From Blasia pusilla (lineage: Eukaryota > Marchantiophyta > Marchantiopsida > Blasiales), in NCBI GenBank assembly GCA_050084515.1, contig CM114275.1, positions 12,710,001 through 12,774,000 of the forward strand: a stretch of 64,000 bases of DNA. The letters run 5' to 3'. Positions 25,208 to 36,963 of the stretch are shown piece after piece; position 1 is the stretch's first letter, and the number at the start of each line of letters is the position of its first letter. The notes beneath the pieces are model-generated. The model saw only the letters and a list, made by a program, of their open reading frames with translations. It did not search any database and was not told the DNA's origin. A program made the position numbers and the translations under genes.

Positions 25208-26060
25208 TCAAAGGGTAGGACATGTTTGTGCAGGCCCTGGCACCCGCAGCCTGAGTCTGCTTGACCCAAGCCCATTGAGCCCGTTGCATAGATCCGGGCT
25301 TGCCGAGCCCGCACGTGTTTTGTGGCCCGTATGCAACTTGCAGCAAGAGCACACAAGGCCCAGGATTGAGCCTGTGCAACAAGGTTGCACACGGACAAAG
25401 TCCGTGTCTGCGGACTTATGTCCATCCTATGGACGGACATGTCCATGTGGGCCCGGGTACGTGGGGCCTGCACCTGAGCCCACCCGTAGGCCGCACCCGT
25501 TGCGTGGCCCGCAAAATTTGGTCCGACATACCATCTTTCGGTTCGGCGAACCAATTTTAGCGGGCCCTCGAGCCTACAACCTACCCGCCCTAGCCCGCGC
25601 CCAATCAGCTTTGAGCTCGCGCCTGCCTGCCATGAGCCCGCACATGCCTGCGTGGAGCCGCGCTGGCTCGCCTGAAGCCCGCGCCTTGCCGTCCTAGCTC
25701 GCGCCTCCCTGCCTGGAGCCCACCCTGCGGGCCATGCAATGGGTGGGGGCTCCGTCAGCCCGGGTCTAGGTGGCGGGCTCGGGTGCGGGTCGGGCATGTT
25801 CGAGGACTTGTCCGTTTCGTGCAATCTTGCCGCCCAAGCCTTGAGCCCGTTGTGTGCGCGCATAAGCCCACCATGTGCGGGCCCTCCGCTCACCAAGGGA
25901 GCCGTGCGTGGACCACAAAATGGATGTGGGCTTGGACAGCGCCGGTCTATGCGACAAGCTCGGGTGCACATACCCGGAGGTCATGTCCCATGGACGGACT
26001 TGTTTGTTTCCGAAAGCACGAATGGTCACTCTGCGCCTTATGCATGGGTGTAGAGTGACC
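25208..26060. repeat. GC-rich GCCCG-word repeat, copy with element terminus at 25380
   Basis: A further terminus ACAAGGTTGCACACGGACAA lies at 25380, followed by GTCCGTGTCTGCGGACTTA and GGACGGACATGTCC. The surrounding 850 bases are very GC-rich and made of recurring words (GAGCCCGC, GGGCTTG, GCGGGCC, GGCCCG). Long overlapping open frames exist on both strands (minus 25144-25971, 275 codons; plus 25170-25697, 175 codons) because the composition has few stops, not because it is coding: the products are Ala/Pro/Arg/Gly-rich, frame-symmetric and match nothing. I treat the long ORFs as artefacts. Confidence 0.6.
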
Positions 26061-27120
26061 GTGATCTTAACTTATGTATTTTTTTCTTCACTTGTCCACC
26101 CCCTCCATGGGCACCTCACACAATTATTTGAGCAATGTGTGGATGAAAAGAAATTCAGATCAGAGGTTGATGGTGCATTCACTTGGTGTAAATTGTTTTT
26201 CCTTTCACCCTCCTACTTATAATAACCCCTTCCGTTTCATTAATAATATAGATATGGGGTCGTCACACATTCAGTTCCTTCTAGTCCTTTTAAATTTTTT
26301 CACAAAAAGTATTTAATAGTTATCCTAAAAGATAAGCTACGAAGAAATCCTATCCATGGTATCATAACTACCGAAATTAATTATTTCTCGACTTCTTTCT
26401 GAAAATAAAACCTCATGAAATATAAAGGAAAGCTTTTAAAACTCGTTGAAGTCGAAACATTTAATTTTGGAACGAAACAAAACAAAAACAAAAGAAAGCA
26501 GACTTTCATTTACTTTTATTTAAGACCTTTGGTTTGTTTAGTCGATAAGACAATTCACCCTGAAAAGTTTCCTTGTCGACGAAGGGACATCCGAGACCTC
26601 TACTTACAAGGGGAAGATCATGGGCCGCAGATTCTTTTGAATTTCCATCTATATTCTCAAGATCGGCTATGGTGCCGATGAGGCCCTCTATGTCGAGTAG
26701 AAATGGTTGTTGCTTTCATACCACTACCACTTATGAAGATATTTCGGGATGTGCAATATCGAAGCGTAGATTTGAGCATATCCGCCATTCTAATTCCAAG
26801 TTTTCGTCCGATTTCGAGGTGGGGTGGCAGCCATCGATTGGTCGCACCCAATGAGTTCACCAAACTTGTCATTGAGCATCCATCATGGTTGGAAGATTGG
26901 GACGCACCATGAACCCTTTAGAACACCTAACAACTCCATTCATGATTGTGAGATCGCCTTTCTTCTACTTCAATCATGAACTACTACCTTACGTAATCTT
27001 CTTGCAGCAACTCTGGACTTCATGTCATTGAATCTTTGCGCAGATTTTTCAATCATACCGTCGAGACCTTTTCATATACCCTACGAATCCGGTATTTAGC
27101 GGTGTTCACATATAGGTCCT
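26061..27120. other. Unclassified DNA, possible decayed element
   Basis: AT-rich at first, becoming mixed after 26400. At 26573-26912 short open frames occur on both strands, with a phrase on the minus strand (ATTTCTACTCGACATAGAGG) faintly like a plastid rpl2 segment, but the resemblance does not extend and the frame is closed. I see no supportable gene. Confidence 0.35.
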
Positions 27121-27795
27121 CATGATGTCCTACCACATCTGTCACAAACATTGCAACTTGAGCCATCTCGAGTTCTGAGCACGATGCGCTCCACATTTTG
27201 CACGTTCGCTCGGTTCAGCGAACCCGACCGACAAAGCAAGGGCATGCACGAGAGGAAGTGGATAGGAATGAACTTAAGATGGACTGGAAACCTGGTGCTG
27301 CTGGCCGGCAGACCCATGCATATTGAGTGAGTGAGTGTCATGATTCCCGACTCCAATTGCCAATAGTGATCGCGCACGCAACCTCGGGGTTCTTCAAAGC
27401 ATGCTCCCCTCCTTACCCGTGATGGACCTTGAAGACCCGGGTGGCCCGGGAGACAAAGCATTCATTGTCTGTGTGTATGTGGGTGCGCGCGCGCGTCTCT
27501 GCTCCAATTCGCCACTGTAGGGCAAGTTCGAGCAACTGACTGGCGATGCCTACGATGGCTACGGCGTTCGTGATTTGTGGCCATTCCCGCGAGGCGCCAT
27601 CGTCGAGCTAGTTACATGACCCTACGTCGACTCGCCGTCATGACTCAGGAGGTGACCGACCGAACGACTACTGTAGTCTAGTTCAGACGAGAGTGAGAGA
27701 GAATGGCTACAGTCCGGACTTCGCTGTGGACGGAGGGAAGTTGTGGGTCAGCACCTGACCCCCACGAAGCTCCCTCGGGTCGACAAGAAATGGGG

Positions 27796-27826
<31 letters not shown>

Positions 27827-28618
27827 GATCAAGGCCCGAGACTAAAGCAATGTGGCATCCCAGTGCTCCTGTGATTGCTGACGAACTCGCTTCTGCTCTG
27901 ACCGGCCCTTGATTTGTACGCGGAAGGGAACACGTCAGTGAGTCAGTTGTGATATCGGGTAGAAAGAAGTCAGGAGAAAGGAGGTCAACTTAGACTTGTT
28001 TACGAGAAGGGTGGGGCCAGCGGTTTGACTAATACGAGAATTCATGGCGGCTGCATTGCGAAGACATTCATTTACTGCATCTCCAGAGTCCAGAGCAGCG
28101 CAGTGCAGTGCAGAGTGGCCTGGAGTCCTTGCAGCTTCGTGGGTCGAGGCAAGTGAAGAGGCGAGAACAGGAGTAACCAAGTCTCTTCCTCTCCGATACC
28201 ATTCCATATCATACGATAGAATCGCCTAAGACGGAACTGTAGCAGCAGTGCTCTGCTCGGCTCAGAAAAGTCTCTCCAGCTTCTCAGAGTCTGCAGCTTT
28301 GTCGTCTCTCGTCCCTCACGACACTTCCTGATGTCCCTGGACACTGCCCTCCTCTGTTTTTTGCTCACGGGATCAGGGTATCTAACAGAGCCTCTCTTCA
28401 CCGTTATAATGACAACTACTTCTCAGCTAAACTTGGAAATTGCAATCTCTCTGCTCGCCAATCATCATATCGTCTCCCAGATCGCCCTTACCACCCTGCC
28501 TTGCCTTCATGATCAACCACTTCGAGAAAGATGAGTGCAATAGCTCAATGAATGCACAGCTTCAATCTGACAGTCACGGGAGTCGGGAACATGTGAGTCC
28601 TGAATTAGCCATCAAAAG

Positions 28619-28652
<34 letters not shown>

Positions 28653-31330
28653 ATTCAAAACTCTTCTGATTGAACTGATGAATTGTAAAGAAATTCTGGG
28701 ATCTTCGTGTACTCTGACAAGTCCATAGAGTTACCTTGTCTTACCTACATCGGTCTCCATTCACGTCCTCGTCCTAACTTAGACTGGAACTGTGCGTTCA
28801 ACTTCACTACTTCGGGCCATGATAACTTGGAGTGCTACCGTCAGTGGGACCCAATACGTAAACCATTGGCCAGTCTCCACATAAATCCTTGTACTTCCAC
28901 GGCCCATGTTCCACTTAAATTCAAATAATGACTGGGAGTTCAATAAGTGTAAGCCCACATTGGTCATACACGGCCCATGTTACGCGCCATTTACTCTTCT
29001 ATTTTTTGGGTCCCACAATCCCACTCCATCAACATTCAGAAAGAGTAGAGCAGCTGAGATGAGAGGGAAGAGCTTCGGGTCCGGGTCCAGATTCTGGGAA
29101 TCATAGTAGAGGGGAGAGAGCACTTATGTAGAATTGGATCACCACTACGGCGGGATGCTACTTCTTAGCCCCAGGCTCGTCGAGTGACTTTAGAGAGGAA
29201 TTATAGAGTCTCGACCTGGCTGTACAACCACTCAAAGCGAAAGCGCTCATACTATACCAGAGCCGCTCGCAATCAAGACGCACGGAAAGGACATAAAAAA
29301 TCTGCTCTTTTTCGATCGGTACAAGCATGCAGTAGAGTCGGGAATGAAGTATCCGAACCATCTCATATTTTCATGTTCCCCAAGTACATGTCTGGCTACA
29401 GTATTACTTCTACGGCTGTAGCACTGACTCTGACAAGCCAGACATGTGCGGAATATCTTTAGTGTTTCATTTGAATTAAAGCCTGAGGAGAGTAATTAGC
29501 GGACATCGAATTGAAGCGTCTGAGGAGAGTACTATAGTGGATGGAGATCGAGACCCCAAAGGCGAATGCACTTGGGCATCGACGGCGATGCCCCATGATC
29601 GACTCGCCTTTGCAAGGGTAACCGCACTCTCTGCCTGCAGCTCTGGGCAGAGAGGGATGGAGAGACAAATTCCCGAGTTCACAGTTCGGTTTCGAGAGGA
29701 GTTCCGAGTTCGATTTCGAGAGGAGGCCCGCTATCTCGGGGAATCCAGAGAGGCAAACGAAGCTTTGACTGCCCTTCACGGAACGGATGACGACGGACAA
29801 GAGCGTAAATCCCGAGGTGCTGTCCGTCTTGACCTGGGCACTCGATCATCCGGAACACCCCTCCCCGCGTTTGGACACTTTGCATGTGGCCCTAGCCAAT
29901 AGCCAGTGCGAAGATGGGGGGGTGACGTTCAAATCATGGCGGGACTGAGAAACCAGAGCAATTTCACAAGTCAGAAGTCAAAGGGCATGGCAAGGCACTC
30001 GAGTGCACCTCCGTTCCGCATGTGAGTGCGAAAGTTGCGTTTCCATATGTGAACGACAATGTTACGACATAGCCAGGGAACGAGGGAGGGTCGACCGAGA
30101 GGTAACAGCCATTCCCATTTTAGTCTGTGCCTAAACAGTGCAAGAGCCACGTTTGCCAAGAGCGTGGTAGGTACCCGCGATCCCCTTGAGAAACATAGAA
30201 TCAGGCGAGCTAGAAAACATTGATCACGAGGCCCACCACCCACTCACTCCACAACTGTACTGCCCTCGACATCTCTCGGGAAATTCGTCAAACGGACAAA
30301 CGATTTATAATAAACTACGACTCGATTTTGATCTCTTTTTTCGTCTAACGAAATACTTCGCCAACTTCATCTGATCGGTTCCACATCGGTCTACAGTTTT
30401 CAACGCCACGCAAAACGCAATAACTCTTCATTCATGGACCTCGGAATCGTTCGGGTATTACAATGGTGGCTACTCGCTAAGCCATCATCAGGGTTCAGGA
30501 ATCGAAGGATAAGGGGACAAAGGTGAAGGGGCTATCTTTCCCTTCTCGTCGTCGTGGATTTGGCCACGCGAGAAGGTTCGTTTCCGTCCCCAACCAAAAA
30601 AAGAGTTGCTCAGATTCAAAAGACGGACAAAGAAAGCGAAAAGTTGGACAGGACTTCTGGAGAGGTCATGGGGTTTGCATGGGGTGTGCGAAAGAGCGAT
30701 GGACTGGTGTCCGGAGTCAAGCCAATCAAGGGTGGCAGCGGAGTGGAGCTTTTGTTTTGTACACATCGGAGGGGTTCAAGGAACTTCAATTCAGTTAAAT
30801 TGATTGCTAATAAGAACAAAGTCATTAACTTGGGTGGGCGGGTGTTTGTGGGGCGGGCGAGTGGGATATTTCGTTGGATACTTAAGCGGACAAACGGGAA
30901 GTCAATTGTCCAAAGCAAGCACATGTGTGAGAGAATATTCCTATTTTTCGCTTATTGCTCAATCACGAGAAATGGGTATCTCATTAATGCGTTGGAGTGT
31001 CGTGGAGTTGTTAACCGCATGTGAAAGTCCCGTCTCCTGTCAAAGACGTAACAGGTTCAGATAACTTCACGGAAGACGTCTCCGGCCTGAGCCGGAGACG
31101 CCTTCCGTGAGGTCTTCTGGACGATGATCATCGCGATTTAAGTTTGAGTGACGAGATTCTTCCTTCGCTCATTGCGTACGATGCGAAACAGGCGCTACAG
31201 ATTCCAATATTTCCCCAACCCCCTCCCCCTCTCCCCTGCTTCGCCGGTCTCATCAGAAGTAATTAGTTTCTCCCGAATGTCCGCGACACCGACTCACTGA
31301 GTTGGGCTCGGAGCGTGCGTAGGAGCTAAG
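27121..31330. other. GC-rich, CpG-containing island without recognisable genes
   Basis: Composition changes sharply from the AT-rich repeats to mixed, CpG-rich, high-complexity sequence with no transposon motif. Microsatellites occur: a (GA)n run with an AAA break at 27794-27827 and (GA)n at 28619-28646. Open frames up to 156 codons exist (30554-31024 plus; 29537-29902 plus) but have no domains. The latter contains two near-identical 24-base units giving VRFREEFR then VRFREEAR. A long intron, a gene promoter, or a non-coding transcript would all fit; nothing decides between them. A strong hairpin lies at 31067-31110. Confidence 0.4.
31067..31110. repeat. Inverted repeat with 20-base arms and 4-base loop
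   Basis: Arms 31067-31086 and 31091-31110 are complementary at 19 of 20 positions, with loop CTGA. The single mismatch would be a G-U pair in RNA of one polarity. The loop is too short for a typical microRNA precursor. It could be a terminator-like or cruciform structure or a tiny foldback element. Confidence 0.85.
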
Positions 31331-32097
31331 AGCTTGAAATCCTACATATTGCCACTGCACCCAACTGGTGCCAACCCTTGAACGACCGTACGAAGGCTCT
31401 AACCACGTTATTTTTCTTCACTATCTAAACTATTATATTTGGTGTCCTGCGCACTAATACAATAACTAATTCTCCTCTCAAAGTCGCACGGGTTTACTGG
31501 GATGAAAATTGGAGACACGAGTATAAAAAAAAACCTCCATACCTCTTTTACTTTTAGTATGTCTCTAAACGAGGACGCATGCCGCTGATAAATTACACCC
31601 TGAGTTTTTTCACTTTATATTGCTAGAAACTATAAAATATTTAACCTATAGCATAAATCTTCAATAAAACAATATTTTTTCCCCATCACTTGCGGTCTTG
31701 GAGTTCTTTGCCTTGGCTCCTTGATAGTCTTTCCACGGACTTCTCCTCTTGCTTTATTCATGTAGAGTATTTCCTTTCCGAGGACCAAGGGGATGCGATT
31801 AATGGCCGTGATCTACATGGATACTCGTTTGGTTTATGTTACGAAACTTCTGTAAGGCATTACCTGTCCTATTGATTGAAGTGTGCAAACATCAAAGGTG
31901 TCCTTGTGAATGCTCTATGTCATTGTCATCATTTTGAATAGTACATTCCTAAACACAAGATATTATGCTCAATCATGACATCTATACAAATAATCATCAG
32001 GTGCTATCAAAATATTTCCAATTTAAACTTTTCTAATATTAGATATCTCTTTCTCTCCAAACCAAATTCATTTTCTTAATGAAAGGCTAAGATTACT
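31331..32097. other. AT-rich DNA, no gene recognised
   Basis: Short frames only (31690-31875 plus, no domain). Composition returns to AT-rich after the GC-rich island. Nothing supportable. Confidence 0.45.
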
Positions 32098-32496
32098 CAT
32101 AAACATGCTCATGTCTATGGATTTACGTTTGTATTATGGAAGGATTTTTCCGTGTGGATCATCTCCTTCTCTTCATGATTGCACAAAAATGGACAAGTCC
32201 GTCTTTAGAACGGTTATGGACGGAAAAATTAATCTATGTCCACGGACATGGATTACAAGAGATGGGGCAAACCATCCAAACTTATATCTTATGAAAGAAG
32301 GTAGGGCAAGGGTGAGTGGGGCAACAAGGGAGGAGGAAGTGGAGGTCGAGGGAAGAAGAAACGGGAAAGTATGGAACACAAATGCAAATGCAAGGAATAA
32401 GAAAGAAGGATCAGGTGGGATCCTTATGGACAAGTCCTTCTATAGGACGGACGTAAGTCCACGGTTATGGACATGTCCACGGACACATACAACCAT
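32098..32496 (-). repeat. Small inverted-repeat element, copy H
   Basis: It carries CATGCTCATGTCTATGGATT and GATTGCACAAAAATGGACAA at the left, then TCCACGGACATGGATTACAA, a purine-rich interior (GGGAGGAGGAAGTGGAGG), GGACAAGTCCTTCTATAGG, GACGGACGTAAGTCCACGG, and a terminus ACATACAACCATG. The order of words is the same as in copy A. The left part appears to contain remains of a second copy. The open frame at 32105-32590 is a by-product of this composition. Confidence 0.6.
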
Positions 32497-32573
32497 GCTA
32501 CTCTTTCCCCTCCTCCACTCACGTCCATGTGCCACACTTGCTTGCTGCCTCCTCCAATCCCAATATCCATGTG

Positions 32574-33588
32574 TGTCGCGACCCTCATAACCAAACAAGC
32601 GCCGAGCGGAACATCCGAACTCTAGCGGACTCACGCTAAGATGATTTGCACGTTGAAGTGGTCTCTTGGAAGAGATGCAAGAGACTCAAGAGATGAGACG
32701 AGAACAAGGTTGAGCGTTTCATGCGTTTCTGATCACCACTAGGGAACTTGGACCAAACGTAAATCAAGACTTAAGAGGATTCGAGTCTAGGAGAGTTAGT
32801 TGTCATAGAGGTGAGAACCGGATTTGGAACGTGACTAGCGTTTGGAGTTTTCACTGTATTTTGAACCATAAATTTTATTCCGAATATGATTTTGGGACAA
32901 CTAAGGTGGCATTGGAAACCTTATGTGAACTCAATTCCAACACACCAAAGATATTAGCAAACGCAGAAGTAGAGGTTGAGATATTGGCGAAAATTAACTG
33001 TACGGGAAGTCGGGTTAAAAGCCAAAAGGAGGGGCCCGAGTGTCTCTTCCCCAAAGGTAGGGGGAGGACGGGGATCCCAAGAAGTACTAGTAAGTGGGAA
33101 GGTCTCCAAGAGTGTGTGGGACTCAAACCCCACTTTGCGGTGCCGCAGGGAGATCCAAGGGCACGGAATGGACCGGGAGTTTTGGCGTTGGGATTCAAAA
33201 CCTGACCCAAGTCCAATGGAATAGATTTCGAAGGTCCCTATTGGATTCCAACCCGTGACTCAATTAGGTGGAACTTGGTTTGGTAACTCATAGGAGGTCC
33301 ATCGAATAATTAGGACCGCTAGGTGTGCGAACGTCACTTTAGGTGTCTGGACTAACGAGAAAGTCTGTCCCAAGTTTCGGAAGACTTGCCCATGTGGGAA
33401 GCTAGGAATTAAGAAAGGTTGAGCTTGATGAGGTGCCGAGTTGAGAACTCTGTGGATGGGAAGGTTGATTGATCTAGACGAGACTAATGTGAGAGTGTTT
33501 ATGCAGAGAGACAATGAGGGCCTCTCCCACTGAAAGTACATTTCCGTAACACTAAAGATTGACGTTCAAGAGGAGTAGGCTCATGACA
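32574..33588 (+). repeat. Solo LTR of a gypsy family, with target duplication (1,015 bp)
   Basis: It starts TGTCGCGACCCTCATAACC and ends GGCTCATGACA, parallel to the LTR at 12329-13326 over its full length. It is flanked on both sides by the 5-bp duplication ATGTG (32569-32573 and 33589-33593). No primer binding site, internal region or second LTR follows. This is the signature of unequal recombination between the two LTRs of a former complete element. The orientation shown is that of the 12.3-kb LTR. Open frames within it are not genes. Confidence 0.93.
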
Positions 33589-33593
33589 ATGTG

Positions 33594-34429
33594 GGACATT
33601 CCTAGGTAGGTTATCCTTGATTCCGTCGGCCCGAGTAACCTACCTACACACTTACGTTATCCGAGTCCTCAACATACCATCCTTGACCTCTTGAGACCAA
33701 TGTCCAACCTCTCTAGATACCTTGTGTGAATACTTATTGTTCCGCTACCAAAGACATGATTGTTTTTGTGCATAGATATATTGCTATACAGAAAAAAAAG
33801 TATCATCATCCATACACTCATAAACATAAGATACCATAGTCATTCATGATATCTATATATATATAGATGCTCGTATACCAAAATATTTGCATTGGTTATG
33901 TAACTTAGGCCCCTCTAACTCTAGAAAGCCAATTTTATTTATTTATCCCTATGTATCATAACATACATCACTATAATGCTAAGAGTGAAAAGGTCATTTA
34001 TTCATGTGGCTCCATCATTGATCATCTTCTTATCATCCATGTTATTCATGCAAATCTATATCTTTCTACCCTTTGTACATTTAGGATGAAACTTCTTGAT
34101 CATCCCTCAATAATATCTTGAGTCCCCAAATAATTGTATACCTCAATATTTCCCAATGTTGTGTAGTGGCCAAGTTCTAGAATGTCATTGGGATAACCAT
34201 CTAAAATATTTCAGTGTGTTGAAAACTTACTTGCATCCATACATCAAGGTCATCGAGGTTCAACACTTCACTAGCATCACGACAAATATATATATAAGTA
34301 AGTGAGGCTCTCATCCAAACTTCAAGGAGCATAAAATAACGTGAAAAGGACTCCAAGGATTTATTCTTGCTACACGTATGTCCCATTACCACCCATGGTA
34401 ATTTTAGGATCTAATCACCTAGGTGACCT
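33594..34429. other. AT-rich DNA, no gene recognised
   Basis: Only short frames and short TA alternations (near 33855 and 34288). No domain or boundary recognised. Confidence 0.45.
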
Positions 34430-34780
34430 CTATACCAGCCATATTTACGCCAATCCCTCTTTACCATATGGATAACTTGCTCTGGTAACCCATTTGTCTC
34501 AAGATGATCTTGCAAATTGGTGTGGTGGTCAATCAATGCCTAAGCACACAAGGCGTGCAACTTCCCAGAAAACTTAGTAACATGATCCATCAACACCTCC
34601 ATTGGTATGCCATACTTACTCGGTACTTGATCTAAGAATGCATACCCTACTCTCTTCACTTGCTTTGTCAAGCAATGCAACCAACTCTATCCAATTCACG
34701 AAGTGCTTGACTATTATCAATGCATAACAACTATAATCTTCCATAAATTCTAAAGGCATTATAAAACCAAAATCTATGAA
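34430..34780 (-). pseudogene. Ty3/gypsy integrase remnant
   Basis: On the minus strand the core of a gypsy integrase is readable across frame breaks: YALIIVKHFVNWIELVALLD (first Asp environment, the catalytic Asp lost: VKHF for VDHF), then YGIPMEVLMDHVTKFSGKLH (second Asp, D-H-V-T for D-Q-G-T), then ALIDHHTNLQDHLETNGLPE and HMVKRDWRKYGW. It is the same integrase type as at 16.7 kb. No LTR is attached. Confidence 0.75.
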
Positions 34781-34799
34781 TAACCTAAACCCACAATAA

Positions 34800-35060
34800 G
34801 AATTGGATGGAATTGTAGAGTTGGGCCCGCATGCCAACCCCATGAGCCCCCCCCCCCCCGGCCAAAGATACGGGCCGTCGTCAGAGCCCGCATGGGTATC
34901 TGCGAGCCCCCACCCCACGCCCGCATACTGGTCCGTGAGCCCGCAAGCCCGCAACCCCACCCACCCTTTGGGCCCACCATATCCCGCTCGAGGGCCCGCC
35001 GTTCCCGCAAACACGTAGCGGCCTAGGAGTGGCTGGGGCCAAGTTCGAACTTCGCCCAAA
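34800..35060. repeat. GC-rich GCCCG-word repeat with poly-C tract
   Basis: About 260 bases made of words such as GAGCCCGC, GGGCCCGC and GCCCACCC, with a C homopolymer run at about 34848-34859. It resembles 25.2-26.1 kb and 3.43-3.80 kb in vocabulary. Open frames on both strands result from composition. Confidence 0.6.
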
Positions 35061-35699
35061 CCCCTCTCCTCTCCTTTCCGCTTTTTCCCCTTTGGGGTAA
35101 AAGGAGAAAGGGGAGGAGGAGTTAATTAACTAATTATCACTTATTTTCCCTATTTATCCAAATTTTTAGTGATATTTTGGATTAGGCTCCAAATTTTTAT
35201 GGTGCCTTGATCGCTAAGGGCTTTCAAGGTTACTAAGAATTTTGGAGAAATCCCTTAGGTGCCTTTTGGGAGTACTTGGATTTTATTTGGGACCAATTTG
35301 AATATTTGCGCTCCTTGTTGCATCTGAAATAAACTCCAATTGACTCCACATTAGGTGAGTGTTTGTGTGTGTGGAAATCTCTTGTTTCACTAAACTTGGT
35401 GATTTTGAGATTTTCGATTCATAGACCCGAGTGCTTTGTCTTGTTCCATTGGTTCTCCTTAGCACATCGGGGATGTGGAGGTGATCAAGGAATCTTGTCT
35501 AAACACGCCCATATCTACCCATTCCCTTTGAGAGCCCAACACTAAACTTCTATCATTCATGCGCTAGTACATTCTGAGCCATTGTTTTAGCATCCCGCGT
35601 CATTCTCTTTTTAGTATTTTCTTATCTCAACCCGTACATTTCTTTCCATTATATTTTTTAAGATATTATTATCTTCTTCATCCGAGGGAAATTTGTAGT
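35061..35699. other. Intergenic DNA before the kinase-like pseudogene
   Basis: No domain recognised. A polypyrimidine-rich segment ending TTTGTAG at about 35698 could be an acceptor site of the following gene, since coding-like sequence starts close behind it. Confidence 0.35.
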
Positions 35700-36963
35700 G
35701 GGGTTGGGTCATCAAGAGCGGGAGAGAACCGAAATGAGTCCAACGTCGGTGCCAAGAGGCAAAGAGTAACTCTGAGGAATGATTTCAACATCGTCGTAAG
35801 AGAAGCATGGTAAGATTGGTTTTCCAGCTTTCTTTAGACAAGAGACGATCCTAAATTTTGAGGGATATGGATGGTTTATATGACTACAACTTGGAATTGC
35901 AGAGATTATCCAATAGAGTGACTGGGAAGTGGATGCCGTAGAGGCTGATAGGTTAACTAAATTTTGTGCCCAACAAGGTGTTAACCTGGAGAGAGCGTAT
36001 GTCGATCTCAAGACATATAAGGATGAGAAGCATAATGTTGTAGAGTCGGCTCTCCTAGAAAGATTTTGTATAGAGTTAAGAAGTGCTCCACGTCTTTTCA
36101 AGGGAAGTAGTACTTCTCTAGGATTGACATTAACCGTTCCATGTGCAATAACTTTGATTTCCGATAAGAATGTAGCAATAGGGCATGACCCAAGCGATAT
36201 TGAGGGAACCGGTTTACACAAAATTGTGTACCGTTGTAAAATAAAAAGAACCCATGGCTTTAGGGGAAAAATGTACTATTGCATGAAGGTTGATAAGGAA
36301 TCATCTCTACTAGGATTTAGAAAATTGATGATGCAAGAGGAGTTTTTTGCTTGTATTTTACATTGTGGTATTGTTCGTATGGTGGGGAGGTTGATCGAGG
36401 ATCCACCGCGTGCCATTTTTCTATATTGGAATTGTGGACACCTCAAAAATTGGTTGCGAGCATGCCATAACTTGAAGCACGGCGGGGGTAATCTAGGAGA
36501 GTTGGAAAAGATGAGATGTCTCACAATAGCATCAAATGTCGTCCAGCTTGTGGTTGCCCTTCTTGGTACCATAGAGACTGTCCATAAGCGTGGGGTTTTT
36601 CATACCAACCTCCATGCTAGAAACATGTTCATCCATTTTGGATCCAACTCTAGCCCATACATCGGCGTTGGAGATTGGGGGAATGCCATGTGGATTGATG
36701 AAGTCTTGGAGTCTCTTCAAAGATAGTGGCAGTATGAACAAAAAAATCATGTTGGGCATATAGCAACGGAGTTGACCGAAGGGCCTCAGAATCTCCCTTT
36801 TTGCTAGGCCACTGAAATCTATGTCCTAGGAATGATTGTGAAGAATTTGAACTATGTGACATACAACCCCTCTATCGGGAATGCCCAAGCGAACGTGAGA
36901 TTTACTTATTTGGAAAGGATTCAAAAGTGGGCATTATTCCGAATCCCTCTGATCGCAAAAGCT
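35700..36963 (+). pseudogene. Divergent protein-kinase-like domain, broken gene
   Basis: The longest frame (35929-36726) shows kinase landmarks in order: KMYYCMKVDKES (position of the ATP-binding Lys), EEFFACILHCGIVRMVGRLI (the conserved His-x-x-Ile-Val region), AIFLYWNCGHLKNWLRA (hinge), then HKRGVFHTNLHARNMFI for the catalytic loop and YIGVGDWGNAMWID for the DFG segment. The loop reads HTN instead of HRD, so the catalytic base is missing; DFG is DWG. Upstream coding-like sequence lies in other frames from about 35710 (VGAKRQRVTLRNDFNIVV; MDGLYDYNLELQRLSNRVTG from 35867). Downstream the same frame goes on through two stops to 36963 (NLPFC, then ATEIYVLGMIVKNLNY, a plausible C-lobe). I do not recognise the family. 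It is either a dead pseudokinase gene or the first part of a larger unit with 37253-39436. Confidence 0.6.

Noticed and set aside
25144-25971. 275-codon open frame on the minus strand, the longest of the window
   Set aside because: It lies in a GC-rich word repeat that opens several frames on both strands at once; the product is Ala/Pro/Arg/Gly-rich, without domain, and shares its composition with other repeat blocks.
26573-26912. Possible organelle-derived rpl2-like fragment
   Set aside because: Similarity is limited to about 20 bases around CTCGACATAGAGGG and does not extend in any frame.
35929-36726. Calling the kinase-like ORF a functional kinase gene
   Set aside because: The catalytic Asp is missing, coding-like sequence upstream is in other frames, and the C-lobe is interrupted by stops.
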